Under the pieces are notes generated by a model that saw nothing but the letters and a program-made list of their open reading frames with translations, made no database searches and was not told the DNA's origin. Shown here piece after piece: positions 35,601 to 43,682 of a stretch of 49,246 bases of DNA (positions are counted from its first letter, which is position 1; each line of letters starts with the position of its first letter). This DNA is from an uncultured Candidatus Melainabacteria bacterium (GTDB lineage Bacteria; Cyanobacteriota; Vampirovibrionia; Gastranaerophilales; Gastranaerophilaceae): positions 1 to 49,246 of the forward strand of contig CAKUXO010000011.1 in assembly GCA_934700385.1 (NCBI GenBank). Reading direction: 5' to 3'. The position numbers were made by a program, and so were the translations under genes.

Positions 35601-37117
35601 TAAATTTGATTTAGTGCATTAAATATTGCTTTAACGTTTGCTTGTGCTGTTGAAGTGTCAATTGCTCTGCCTATAATTTCTTCGTTATTATCATCTAATA
35701 AAACAATTGCACTCATAGCGCTTGCTGAAGATCCTTTTTCAATTCCATCAAGAGAATATTGTTTGTAATATGAAAGTTTGGTTTTAAAGCCAAGTCTGCT
35801 TAAACCATTTAAACAAGCGTCTAATGGACCATTACCCTGACCGATAACTTCTTTTCTTTCACCTTTAAAATAGAAGAATAGGTCGAAAATGCCTTTTTCA
35901 ATTTGTTTAAAGGAGATTAATTCAAACGCACCTTTAATATTACAAATCTTATCTAAATAAAGATTTAAAATTTCTTCTTGGGTTAATTCACCCTTTTGTT
36001 GCGCTAATTCTTTAGCATAAGGTGTTAAATAAATCGATTCTTTAATTGTGATAGGATATTTAAGAGCTTTAATTATGTCATAAATAGCAGTTTTACCAGA
36101 TTGAGAAGTAAAGCCGATTTTTTCATCATCATCTCGCCCGATTAAAGCAGGGTTAATTGGTCTGTATGCGCCAAAATCAAAGTCTTTTGTTTTAATAGCG
36201 CCGTCTTGATGTATTCCAGAACGATGTGCTAGGGCCTCTGGTCCAATTAAAGGCGCTTTTTCATAAATTTTCACCATAGACATTTGTGAAATTGTAAGCG
36301 CTGTTTCATATAATAAATCAAGATTAACACCTGTTTCCACTTTGCAATTATGAAGTGCCACTGCAACTTGAGCAAAATCTGTGTTTCCTGCACGTTCACC
36401 TAAACCATTTAAGCAACATTCAAGCTGAGTTGCACCCTTAAAAAATGCCTCAACCGTTGTTGCTGTTGCCATTCCAAGGTCATTATGATTATGAACAGAA
36501 ATAATAACATCATCCCCAAGAGCTTCTTTAACTTTTGTCATTAAGTTAATAAATCTTGAAGGGCAATATCTTTCAACAGTATTAGGAAGATTGATTGTCG
36601 TAGCGCCTTTTTTAACTATTTCTTTAAGTCCATCTATAACAAAATCAATGTTTTCTTCGCAATCTCCAAAATGTTCAACAGAAAATTCAATATCTGCTTT
36701 TTCATTTGTTTTTAAAAGATTTTTTGCAGCATAATCAACTGCCTCAATTGCAAGTTTAATAACTTCTTTTGGGTCTTTATTTAAAACATATTTCATGTGA
36801 AATGGCGATAGCGTAATAAAAGTGTGAAGTCTTGGATTTTTAGCATATTTTAAAACTTCAAGCGCTTTATCTATATCATTTTTATGAGCACGAGCCAAAA
36901 CAGAAACTTTTGTGTTTTCATCTGCTTTTTTAGCTAATGTCATACAAGAATCAAAATCCATTTCAGATGAAGCCGGAAAACCTATTTCAATAGCAGGAAT
37001 ACCCAGATTTACGATTTTATCAAAGATAAAGAGCTTTTCTTTAAGACTCCAAGGTTTTTTTAAAGATTGATTGCCATCTCTTAAAGTAATGTCGTAAAAA
37101 TAAGGTTTTCTTTGCAT
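35597..37117 (-). CDS. leuA: 2-isopropylmalate synthase
   Basis: First committed step of leucine synthesis, condensing acetyl-CoA with 2-oxoisovalerate. The 506-residue protein has the catalytic RDGNQ (14-18; many LeuA have RDGEQ), IEIGFPASS, metal-binding HNHNDLG near 216 and GLGERAGNTD near 245. The regulatory LeuA dimer domain is at about 385-506. The LRDGNQ variant is like the yeast-type branch of the family. A citramalate or homocitrate synthase is a less likely alternative. It converges with the ABC ATPase (4-bp overlap). Confidence 0.9.
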   Translation of the reverse strand: MQRKPYFYDITLRDGNQSLKKPWSLKEKLFIFDKIVNLGIPAIEIGFPASSEMDFDSCMTLAKKADENTKVSVLARAHKNDIDKALEVLKYAKNPRLHTFITLSPFHMKYVLNKDPKEVIKLAIEAVDYAAKNLLKTNEKADIEFSVEHFGDCEENIDFVIDGLKEIVKKGATTINLPNTVERYCPSRFINLMTKVKEALGDDVIISVHNHNDLGMATATTVEAFFKGATQLECCLNGLGERAGNTDFAQVAVALHNCKVETGVNLDLLYETALTISQMSMVKIYEKAPLIGPEALAHRSGIHQDGAIKTKDFDFGAYRPINPALIGRDDDEKIGFTSQSGKTAIYDIIKALKYPITIKESIYLTPYAKELAQQKGELTQEEILNLYLDKICNIKGAFELISFKQIEKGIFDLFFYFKGERKEVIGQGNGPLDACLNGLSRLGFKTKLSYYKQYSLDGIEKGSSASAMSAIVLLDDNNEEIIGRAIDTSTAQANVKAIFNALNQIY

Positions 37118-37159
37118 AATCTTAATATCCTCAGCAGTTTATTTTTTGATTTTTTTTGA

Positions 37160-37207
37160 TATAATTAATCTTAGCCTAAAAAATGCTATGTATCAATATA
37201 GCATTTT
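37160..37207 (+). promoter_or_regulatory. TATAAT followed by a 10-bp hairpin
   Basis: A consensus -10 (37160-37165) points toward the 37.3 kb orphan. Just downstream AAAATGCTAT (37180-37189) pairs perfectly with ATAGCATTTT (37198-37207). Read toward leuA, the same hairpin is followed by a T-run, so it could act as an attenuator or terminator for a minus-strand leader. Which use applies is undecided. Confidence 0.4.
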
Positions 37208-37300
37208 CATGTAAAAAAATGTAAAAAACTAAACGAAAATTGGCAAAAAATTTTTCTCAGAAGTTTTTTACGGTGTGAATAAAAGACAAAGTTAGAATTT

Positions 37301-37903
37301 ATGAAATTAAACAGTATCGGACAACAACAATTTAACGGATCATTTACAAACAAAGCAGCAAGCACTCTTGCTAACCATTCTAAATTAATTGCAGGTTTAG
37401 CAGGTTCTTCCGTTATCGGTCAAAAAATCGTTATGTCAGGTTCTGAAGCAACAATCGGACCTGCTATGGATATTGCAATCGGTAAAGGCATAACAAAAGT
37501 TACAAATGAAAAAGGTGATAGAACAAATAAAAGCTCAAAAGCGCAAGCTATAAGAAGTTTCTCTCAATCAATCGGCGGAACAATTGTTGGTGTTGCCGTT
37601 AGAGGCGCTTGTATTTTTGGTGCAACAAAAGTTGCTTCAAAAGCAGGTGAAAAAATTGGTTCTGAAATAGGAAACCTTATTTCTGAAAATGGAAAAATCA
37701 CAAAAGAAAATCCATATCAATTTACAAAAAATGCCTCTGCTTGGGGTAAAAACATCGGTGGTGCCGCAGCATTAGTTGTTATGATGTTCACAAACTTCTT
37801 AATTGACGCACCTTTCATTAACTGGATAAACAACAAAGTTACAAAAACAATAGAAAATCACAATCAAAACAAAGCCAATCAAGATGTAAAGGAGGTTAAA
37901 TAA
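37301..37903 (+). CDS. Hydrophobic orphan protein (200 residues)
   Basis: Not recognised. A polar, Gln/Ser/Asn-rich N-terminus (MKLNSIGQQQFNGSFTNKAAS) precedes Gly/Ala-rich hydrophobic segments (about 29-60, 90-112 and 150-172), ending in a charged tail. It has no classical signal peptide. The stop shares TAATG with the next gene. Membrane-interacting proteins with polar N-termini are a common form for type III substrates, and an export cluster begins 2 kb downstream; that link is speculation. Confidence 0.7.
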   Translation: MKLNSIGQQQFNGSFTNKAASTLANHSKLIAGLAGSSVIGQKIVMSGSEATIGPAMDIAIGKGITKVTNEKGDRTNKSSKAQAIRSFSQSIGGTIVGVAVRGACIFGATKVASKAGEKIGSEIGNLISENGKITKENPYQFTKNASAWGKNIGGAAALVVMMFTNFLIDAPFINWINNKVTKTIENHNQNKANQDVKEVK

Positions 37904-38667
37904 TGGCTGATATAGCAACTACTTTAATCTCAAAATGTAACCCAGATCCTACAAAAGCAGGTAAAATGCTTTTAGCTCTTAATGCCCTAGGTATGGTTTT
38001 TGCCGCTGCAAGTAACACTTTTGCTGCTGCAACAGACAAAAATACATCTGCTGAAGATAAAAAATTCTTAGTTCCGGCTGGTGCTGTTACTGGTGTTGCA
38101 AACATTGGCTTATACTACACTTTAACTACTTCTGTAATTAATCACTTGCAAGGTGCTAAAAAATTAAACCCAGATGGAAGTGTTAAAAAAGAAATCAAAG
38201 GTTTAGCTCAAAAGGCGCTTGATTCAATGTCTGAAGAAGATATTGTTAAAAATGCAAAAGTTTATGCGCAAGATAAAATTCAAAAGGCTCAAAAAGGCTT
38301 TTTAGGTACAAGCATAGGTAAAAAATCTAAAGAGTACGTTCAATCTATGCAAGATACCTTTATAAAAGGCGACATGCCAACAAAAGAAGCAATTGAAGCC
38401 TATAAAAGCGATTTTAAAAGTGGCGCAGGCGTTTTAGGTGCATTTATCGGCGCGGTTGTGGGTTGTGCAGTTTTAACTCCTTTAATTCGTGATGTGAGCG
38501 CTTATTTTGTTCAAAAGCACATGGAAAAAACTAACCCAGAATTAGCTGAAAAACCATATAGACCATATTTTGACCCATCTCACATAGGGGCAGGAAAATA
38601 TGGCAAAAAGCAACCTCTTTCAATGAAAACCTATATGGCTTTTACAAGAGGAAACATGAAAGTTTAG
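37903..38667 (+). CDS. Hydrophobic orphan protein (254 residues)
   Basis: Not recognised. It starts inside the stop of the previous gene, so the two are co-translated. Hydrophobic stretches lie at about 20-42 (MLLALNALGMVFAAASNTFAA), 54-78 and 173-195 (GAGVLGAFIGAVVGCAVLTPLI), with a charged helical region between (about 95-165). The C-terminus is proline- and tyrosine-rich (KPYRPYFDPSHIGAGKYG). It shares the Gly/Ala membrane-segment style of its partner. Probably the two act together; function unknown. Confidence 0.7.
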   Translation: MADIATTLISKCNPDPTKAGKMLLALNALGMVFAAASNTFAAATDKNTSAEDKKFLVPAGAVTGVANIGLYYTLTTSVINHLQGAKKLNPDGSVKKEIKGLAQKALDSMSEEDIVKNAKVYAQDKIQKAQKGFLGTSIGKKSKEYVQSMQDTFIKGDMPTKEAIEAYKSDFKSGAGVLGAFIGAVVGCAVLTPLIRDVSAYFVQKHMEKTNPELAEKPYRPYFDPSHIGAGKYGKKQPLSMKTYMAFTRGNMKV

Positions 38668-38691
38668 CTTTTAATCTTTTTTGTATTTTGC

Positions 38692-38697
38692 TATAAT
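38692..38697 (+). promoter_or_regulatory. TATAAT just before the 38.7 kb gene
   Basis: A consensus -10 ends six T residues before the ATG at 38704 and no Shine-Dalgarno is present, so a leaderless message is likely. The -35 is weak. Confidence 0.4.
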
Positions 38698-38703
38698 TTT
38701 TTT

Positions 38704-39066
38704 ATGAAACAAAAATTTAGAAGATGGTATGAAAAAAACGAGTATCTTCACGCTTTTATGAATTTAATGCGGGATTTACCTATTGATATTCAATGCGAAA
38801 TTGCTATTGATATGATTATGAAAGCCTCTGAAATGATTGACAGGGATTACACTAAAATCATTCAAGATGTTGCTGATTTTAATCCGCATGACTATAAAAG
38901 ATGGTATGATAAAAACCCAAATATTCACCTTGCAATTGAATCTTTAAGGGATTTAGACGACAATCAAAAAGAAGAAATTGTTAAAGAATTTTGTGATAAA
39001 ATTTTAACTCAATATCCTCAAAATTTTAACTTAGATGAAATTGAAGAAACAAAAGAAGATGAATAA
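38704..39066 (+). CDS. Orphan protein with internal duplication (120 residues)
   Basis: Not recognised, but clearly two copies of one helical unit: FRRWYEKNEYLHAFMNLMRDL (from about 5) and YKRWYDKNPNIHLAIESLRDL (from about 63), each followed by a charged helix (IQCEIAIDMIMKA / NQKEEIVKEFCDKI). The shared core is RWY-x-KN-x(2)-[IL]H-x(4)-[ML]RDL. It is acidic at the C-terminus, soluble and without signal. The stop overlaps the SDR start by 8 bp. The repeat may be a small protein-binding module. Confidence 0.72.
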   Translation: MKQKFRRWYEKNEYLHAFMNLMRDLPIDIQCEIAIDMIMKASEMIDRDYTKIIQDVADFNPHDYKRWYDKNPNIHLAIESLRDLDDNQKEEIVKEFCDKILTQYPQNFNLDEIEETKEDE

Positions 39067-39769
39067 TCAAAAGAAAAATATCCTTATAACAGGCGCTTCA
39101 TCAGGAATTGGTAAAGAAATTTCAAATTTTTTAAAAGATGACTATAATCTTTTTTTATCTGGAAGAAGAAAGCTAGAGCTTGAAAACTATTTTTCGGCTG
39201 ATTTATCTGATGAAAATGAAGTTCTTGCTTTATTTAACAAAGCAAAAGATTATTTTTCATCTAAAATTGATATTTTAATTAACTGCGCTGGGATTTATTC
39301 ATATAAAGCAATTGAAAATATGACTTTTTCAGATGTTAACTCTATGCTTAACTTGAATTTTAAGGCAAGCTATCTTTTATCAAGCCTTTGTGTTCCTTTA
39401 ATGAAAAAAGAAAACTGGGGCAGAATTGTTTTCATTGGTTCAATTTCAGGTGTAGTTGGGGAAGCAAACGCAACTTTATATTCAGCAACAAAGTCTGCTC
39501 TAAGTGGTTTAACAAAATCTTTAGCGCTAGAAGTTGCTCAAAATAACATTACAGTTAATCAAATTAACCCTGGGTGGGTGGATACTCCTTTAAGTGATGA
39601 AAATCTTACCCAAGAAGAAAAGCAAGAAATTGAAGACATCGTTCCACAAAGAAGATTTATTGAACCAATTGAAATTGCAACCTTAACAAAATATCTTATT
39701 TCAAAAGAAGCAAAGGGTTTGACTGGGCAAAACATCAATCTTTGTGCTGGTTTAAGTTGTGGCTGCTAA
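39059..39769 (+). CDS. Short-chain dehydrogenase/reductase (FabG-like)
   Basis: A 236-residue Rossmann-fold oxidoreductase. TGASSGIG near 13 binds the dinucleotide, and NCAGIYSY carries the NxAG motif. The catalytic serine lies in FIGSISG near 135, with YSATK supplying Tyr and Lys near 150. The NPGWVDTPL loop and C-terminal GLTGQNINLCAGLS resemble 3-oxoacyl-ACP reductases. The ATG at 39059 is preferred over 39035 because it removes a Lys-rich extension and gives a short overlap with the previous gene. The substrate is not certain. Confidence 0.9.
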   Translation: MNNQKKNILITGASSGIGKEISNFLKDDYNLFLSGRRKLELENYFSADLSDENEVLALFNKAKDYFSSKIDILINCAGIYSYKAIENMTFSDVNSMLNLNFKASYLLSSLCVPLMKKENWGRIVFIGSISGVVGEANATLYSATKSALSGLTKSLALEVAQNNITVNQINPGWVDTPLSDENLTQEEKQEIEDIVPQRRFIEPIEIATLTKYLISKEAKGLTGQNINLCAGLSCGC

Positions 39770-39896
39770 AATTAGACTTTTTTAAAAAAATACTTAAATT
39801 AATTAAAGAGAAATTAATACTTTTGTATGAATTTTTCTTTTTCTCGCTAAATCAATTTTACTTAATTCCGTTGTAGAAAACAGGGGAAAAGGCAAA

Positions 39897-40604
39897 ATGT
39901 TCAGTCCGCAAATACAAAATTATATAAATTCATCATCACAATCAGCGGCTTATAACCGTATTAATGAGCTGGATAAATACATTAATTCAATTTATCCAGA
40001 AGAAAAACTTGATGAAGCAAAAAATTTAAGCGCTTTTGATAAAATTTTAGACGACTCAGATAAAGAATTTCAAGCTAATTCTATTTTTAAAATAGATGTT
40101 CCGCCAAATCTTAGATATGATGATACATCTGAAATTAAAAAAGCAGAAAAAATTTCCCCCTTGCCTTTTGGTTCATTATCAAAAGTTCAATCTGTTTCAA
40201 AAACTTCTAAAACCGCTAATTCAAATTCAAAAGAGGCGATTTTAGGATATATCAAAGAGGCAAGCAAAAAACACGGAGTTGAAGAAAAATTAATTCAAGC
40301 CTTAATTAAACAAGAATCGGGTTTTAATCCTAATGCTGTTTCAAAAGCCGGTGCTAAAGGTTTAATGCAACTAATGCCTGCAACCGCTAAAAGCCTAGGG
40401 GTTGAAAATGCCTTTAATCCAAAAGAAAACATAGAAGGTGGCGTTAAATATTTAAAGCAAATGCTAGATAAATACCACGGAAATAAAATTTTGGCTCTAG
40501 CAGCGTATAACGCAGGACCAAATGCCGTTGATAAATATAATGGAATTCCTCCATATAAAGAAACTCAAAACTATGTAAAATCAGTTCTTGCGCAATATCT
40601 ATAA
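39897..40604 (+). CDS. Lytic transglycosylase (SLT domain)
   Basis: 235 residues. The first 110 are polar and low-complexity without a signal peptide; the last 120 form a goose-lysozyme-like SLT domain with catalytic ALIKQESGFNPNAVS (Glu near 142), GAKGLMQLMPATA and LALAAYNAGPNAV. It cleaves peptidoglycan. Lack of a signal peptide and position directly before fliE suggest export through, or a role in opening the wall for, the flagellar/type III machine, as IagB- or FlgJ-like enzymes do (inference). Confidence 0.92.
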   Translation: MFSPQIQNYINSSSQSAAYNRINELDKYINSIYPEEKLDEAKNLSAFDKILDDSDKEFQANSIFKIDVPPNLRYDDTSEIKKAEKISPLPFGSLSKVQSVSKTSKTANSNSKEAILGYIKEASKKHGVEEKLIQALIKQESGFNPNAVSKAGAKGLMQLMPATAKSLGVENAFNPKENIEGGVKYLKQMLDKYHGNKILALAAYNAGPNAVDKYNGIPPYKETQNYVKSVLAQYL

Positions 40605-40622
40605 AATCTGAAAGGATAAAAA

Positions 40623-40934
40623 ATGGATAAATTAAATCAAATTAACTTTTTAAATGCAACAAATCGTCCTATTCAAAAATTAAATGGCACGATTTCTTTT
40701 GATAATGATGTTGAAAAAACAGGTTTTAAAGATATGTTTGCTAATATGATTAATGAAATGAATGAAATAACTTCAAAACCTGAACAAGTTACAAAAGACG
40801 TTATGCTTGGAAAAGCAGATATCCATGACGCTATGAGTGCTATTGCTCAAAGTGAATTAACGGTTCAAGCCGCAACAACCATCACAGGTAAAATACTTCA
40901 AACGTATGAGAAAATCATGCAAATACAGATTTAG
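40623..40934 (+). CDS. fliE: Basal-body adaptor protein FliE
   Basis: 103 residues. FliE joins the MS ring to the rod and is an early export substrate. The C-terminal half (HDAMSAIAQSELTVQAATTITGKILQTYEKIMQIQI) follows the FliE pattern of KAELxxQxxxxVRNKxxxAYxEIMxMQV, with less conserved charges. The N-terminal 45 residues are variable. An AAAGGATAAAAA site precedes the ATG. Position between a transglycosylase and fliF agrees with the classical fliE-fliF order. Confidence 0.85.
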   Translation: MDKLNQINFLNATNRPIQKLNGTISFDNDVEKTGFKDMFANMINEMNEITSKPEQVTKDVMLGKADIHDAMSAIAQSELTVQAATTITGKILQTYEKIMQIQI

Positions 40935-40936
40935 TC

Positions 40937-40965
40937 TTAACTTTACAAGATTACAATAGTATAAT
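40937..40965 (+). promoter_or_regulatory. Promoter before fliF
   Basis: TTAACT (40937-40942), a 17-bp spacer and TATAAT (40960-40965), 23 bp before the fliF ATG. It would make fliF and later genes independent of the transglycosylase-fliE pair. It is a housekeeping-type promoter rather than a sigma-28 or sigma-54 element. Confidence 0.45.
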
Positions 40966-40988
40966 TTAGATTATAGAATAACTAAAAT

Positions 40989-42710
40989 ATGGAAAAATTT
41001 GACCTAAAAAAACTACTAGAAAATAAGCCCTTGTTATACACAATTGTTGCTTCGGCGTCAATTGTGGTTGTTATGTTTATAATTATGCTTGTTGTAGTAG
41101 TTAGTGTTTCAGGTTCAAATGGTTCAAGCGCTAACCCTGATAAGCAAATTCAGGCTGCGCAAAAAGTAATAAAAAATGAACCCGTTACCCTTTTTACAAC
41201 AGATAACACAGGTAAAGCCCTAGAAGTTCAAGCTCTTTTAGCAAGAGAACAAATTGTTGCAACAAAAGTAGATAACGGTTCAAAAGTTAGTATTGTTTTA
41301 AAAGAATATACTCAAGATCAAAGAGATAGAGCTCTTTTAACAATCGTTAAAAGCGGTCTTTTAGATGAACACACTGGGCTAGAACTTTTTGATAAAAGTG
41401 ACTTTACCGCTACAAAAGACGATAAAAAAATTAGATTAATAAGAGCAATTAATGGTGAATTAGCAAGATTAATCAGAAAAATTCCTCCAATTGAAAATGC
41501 TCAAGTTTTTGTTTCAATTCCAGAGGAAACTTTCTTTGCTCAAAATCAAAAACCTATAACTGCAACTGTTCAAATAACAATGCCTTCAGGCGAGCGCCTT
41601 GATAATATGAAAGTAAAAGCAATTTCAAACTTGCTTTTAGGTGCTGTCCATGGGCTTGAAGCAGATAATATATCTATTACAGATACAAATGGAACTGTTT
41701 ATAATTCAATTATCGGCGCTTCTGATGACGCTATCGCTAAAATTGAAGAAAACGATAAATACATGCAATCTAAAGTTAATGCTCAATTAGATAAATTAAT
41801 TGGTAAAGGTAATTATATTGCTACAGTTTCAACATTTTTAACCCAAGCACCGGTTGAAAAAACAAGCATTGTCTATGACCCAAATCAAAAAACTTCTGTT
41901 TCTGAGCAAGAATTTAAAGAAAACCTTGGAGATAATCAAAGCGACTCAACTTCTTCTGGCATGAATCCTGTTAGTGTTTATGTTCCAAACGGGGTAAAAG
42001 GTGCTGTTCAACAAGGTGCGTCATCTCAAGATAGAAAATACTCAAGAACCGCAACAGAAACTCAATATGGCGTTTCAAAAACCCAAATAAGTGAATTTCA
42101 AAATGCCGGAATAATTGAAGAAATTTCAATTGCTGTTTCAATTGATGAAAATGCAATCCCAACAAACATGAGCTTATATGAACTTAAATCTTTAATTGCA
42201 AATGCTGCAAGTCCAAAGGTTAAGGCTGAAAATGTTTCAATTGCATTTGTTGAATCAAATAGCTTAATTCTAGCGCCTGATAAAGAAAATGAACTTCCAA
42301 AAGTAGCAGAATCAGGCAATCCTTGGTGGGTTGTTGGGGCAATTCTTCTTGTGGGCTTGATTTTAGGCTTAAGTCACATAAGAAAAAGAGTAAGGGACGC
42401 TTCAAGAAAACAAGAAGAAGAACTTGAATATTTAAGACAAATTGCCGCAGACCAAGAACGTCAATTAAAAGATGTTACAAAACAGGCTTCAAGTTTAATT
42501 GAACAACAAGAAAAAATGACTCAAAACTTTATAGAACAAAAAAATCAATATGCTCTTGCGCTAGAACAGGCAAAATCAATGGCACAGCAAGCAAGTGCAG
42601 CTAAAAAAGGTAATTTAGCAGAAGCAATTGATGAACTTGAATCAGATTTTAATAGTCTTGATGAAAACGAGGCAATTGAAAAAATAAAAAATTGGATTGA
42701 AAGCGCTTAA
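40989..42710 (+). CDS. fliF: MS-ring protein FliF
   Basis: 573 residues, typical of FliF. An N-terminal transmembrane helix (about 18-42), two ring-building domains of the YscJ/FliF family (about 55-220; PIENAQVFVSIPEETFFAQNQ region), a poorly conserved periplasmic loop (about 290-370), a second transmembrane helix (WWVVGAILLVGLILGL, about 441-457) and a cytoplasmic coiled coil. The end, NEAIEKIKNWIESA, matches the FliF tail that binds FliG. It forms the inner-membrane ring holding the export gate. The large loop and second helix favour FliF over the smaller SctJ. Confidence 0.93.
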   Translation: MEKFDLKKLLENKPLLYTIVASASIVVVMFIIMLVVVVSVSGSNGSSANPDKQIQAAQKVIKNEPVTLFTTDNTGKALEVQALLAREQIVATKVDNGSKVSIVLKEYTQDQRDRALLTIVKSGLLDEHTGLELFDKSDFTATKDDKKIRLIRAINGELARLIRKIPPIENAQVFVSIPEETFFAQNQKPITATVQITMPSGERLDNMKVKAISNLLLGAVHGLEADNISITDTNGTVYNSIIGASDDAIAKIEENDKYMQSKVNAQLDKLIGKGNYIATVSTFLTQAPVEKTSIVYDPNQKTSVSEQEFKENLGDNQSDSTSSGMNPVSVYVPNGVKGAVQQGASSQDRKYSRTATETQYGVSKTQISEFQNAGIIEEISIAVSIDENAIPTNMSLYELKSLIANAASPKVKAENVSIAFVESNSLILAPDKENELPKVAESGNPWWVVGAILLVGLILGLSHIRKRVRDASRKQEEELEYLRQIAADQERQLKDVTKQASSLIEQQEKMTQNFIEQKNQYALALEQAKSMAQQASAAKKGNLAEAIDELESDFNSLDENEAIEKIKNWIESA

Positions 42711-42728
42711 ACTAAAGATTAGGGAAAA

Positions 42729-43682
42729 ATGGCAGAAACAGATATAAAAACTTTTGATTTTAAATCTTTTTCAAGGGATCTTGCCTCGCAAGCCAGCCAA
42801 GTTGTGCCTAATGACATCAAAAAAGAAGATAAAGCCTTTGTAATAGCAATAGTAGAACGCTTTTGTGAAATGGCGGGAAGTGCTTTAGTTAATGAAGAAA
42901 ACACAAAGCTCAATGCCCAAGAAGCAAGCCTTATCACTCAATTTATCGGCGAATGGATTTTTCATAAGTCAATTGATATTATAAGAGCAAAAATTGACCC
43001 AAAATTTAGAGAAGGTGTACTTCAAAAGGTTGCGTTTACGGTTTTTGATATTGCAAAAAAAGCCGTTGAAAAGCAAATGCCTCAAGATCAACTTATTACT
43101 TTAGTTGAAGCACATGTTAAAAAATGTTTTGTAAAAGCAATTGAAGATTTACAAGCAAGAGGAATAATCAACGAAAAAGAAACTCAAAATGCTCTTTCTC
43201 AATCTAATATTGACGCTATGGCGGTTGAACAGGTTGAAGAAGAAACAAACGTTGATATTGCTTGTATGAGCGATTCAAAAATAATAAAATTGGCTTCTCT
43301 TGCAATTTTAATTAAAAACTTCCCAAGTGATAGAATTAAAGCGGTTTTGCAAAAGTTTAACAAACCAGAAAGAGAAGTTCTTCTTAAATATTTAAAAATG
43401 GACGATTTAGAAGAAAAATTAGATATGAGAGCAACTATGAAATGTTTTGAAGAAATGAAAAACGCATTACCTGAAATTGTTGTAATCAGTTTTGAAAGGG
43501 CATACAAAAAATTGTGTAAAATTGTTAAAAATTCGTCTAAAGAATCAATTTTGCATATTATAGATAATGAACGCCCTTGTGTTCAAGAATATGTTTTATC
43601 GTGTTATACACCTAAAGCAAAAAAGGTTCCGCCTTATATTGCTGACACAATATCTAAATATTTAGAAGAAAACGTTTCATGA
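42729..43682 (+). CDS. Divergent FliG-slot protein
   Basis: A 317-residue helical, soluble protein between fliF and fliH, where fliG normally lies. Residues 1-170 show no FliG-like motif. The second half (about 183-317) has helical repeats like FliG (KLASLAILIKNFPSDRIKAVLQKF; SKESILHIIDNERPCVQEYVLSC), the last compatible with either the EHPQ middle domain or the torque helix of FliG, but neither the EHPQ motif nor the charged torque residues are clear. C-ring function is inferred from position. The stop overlaps fliH by 4 bp. Confidence 0.6.
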   Translation: MAETDIKTFDFKSFSRDLASQASQVVPNDIKKEDKAFVIAIVERFCEMAGSALVNEENTKLNAQEASLITQFIGEWIFHKSIDIIRAKIDPKFREGVLQKVAFTVFDIAKKAVEKQMPQDQLITLVEAHVKKCFVKAIEDLQARGIINEKETQNALSQSNIDAMAVEQVEEETNVDIACMSDSKIIKLASLAILIKNFPSDRIKAVLQKFNKPEREVLLKYLKMDDLEEKLDMRATMKCFEEMKNALPEIVVISFERAYKKLCKIVKNSSKESILHIIDNERPCVQEYVLSCYTPKAKKVPPYIADTISKYLEENVS

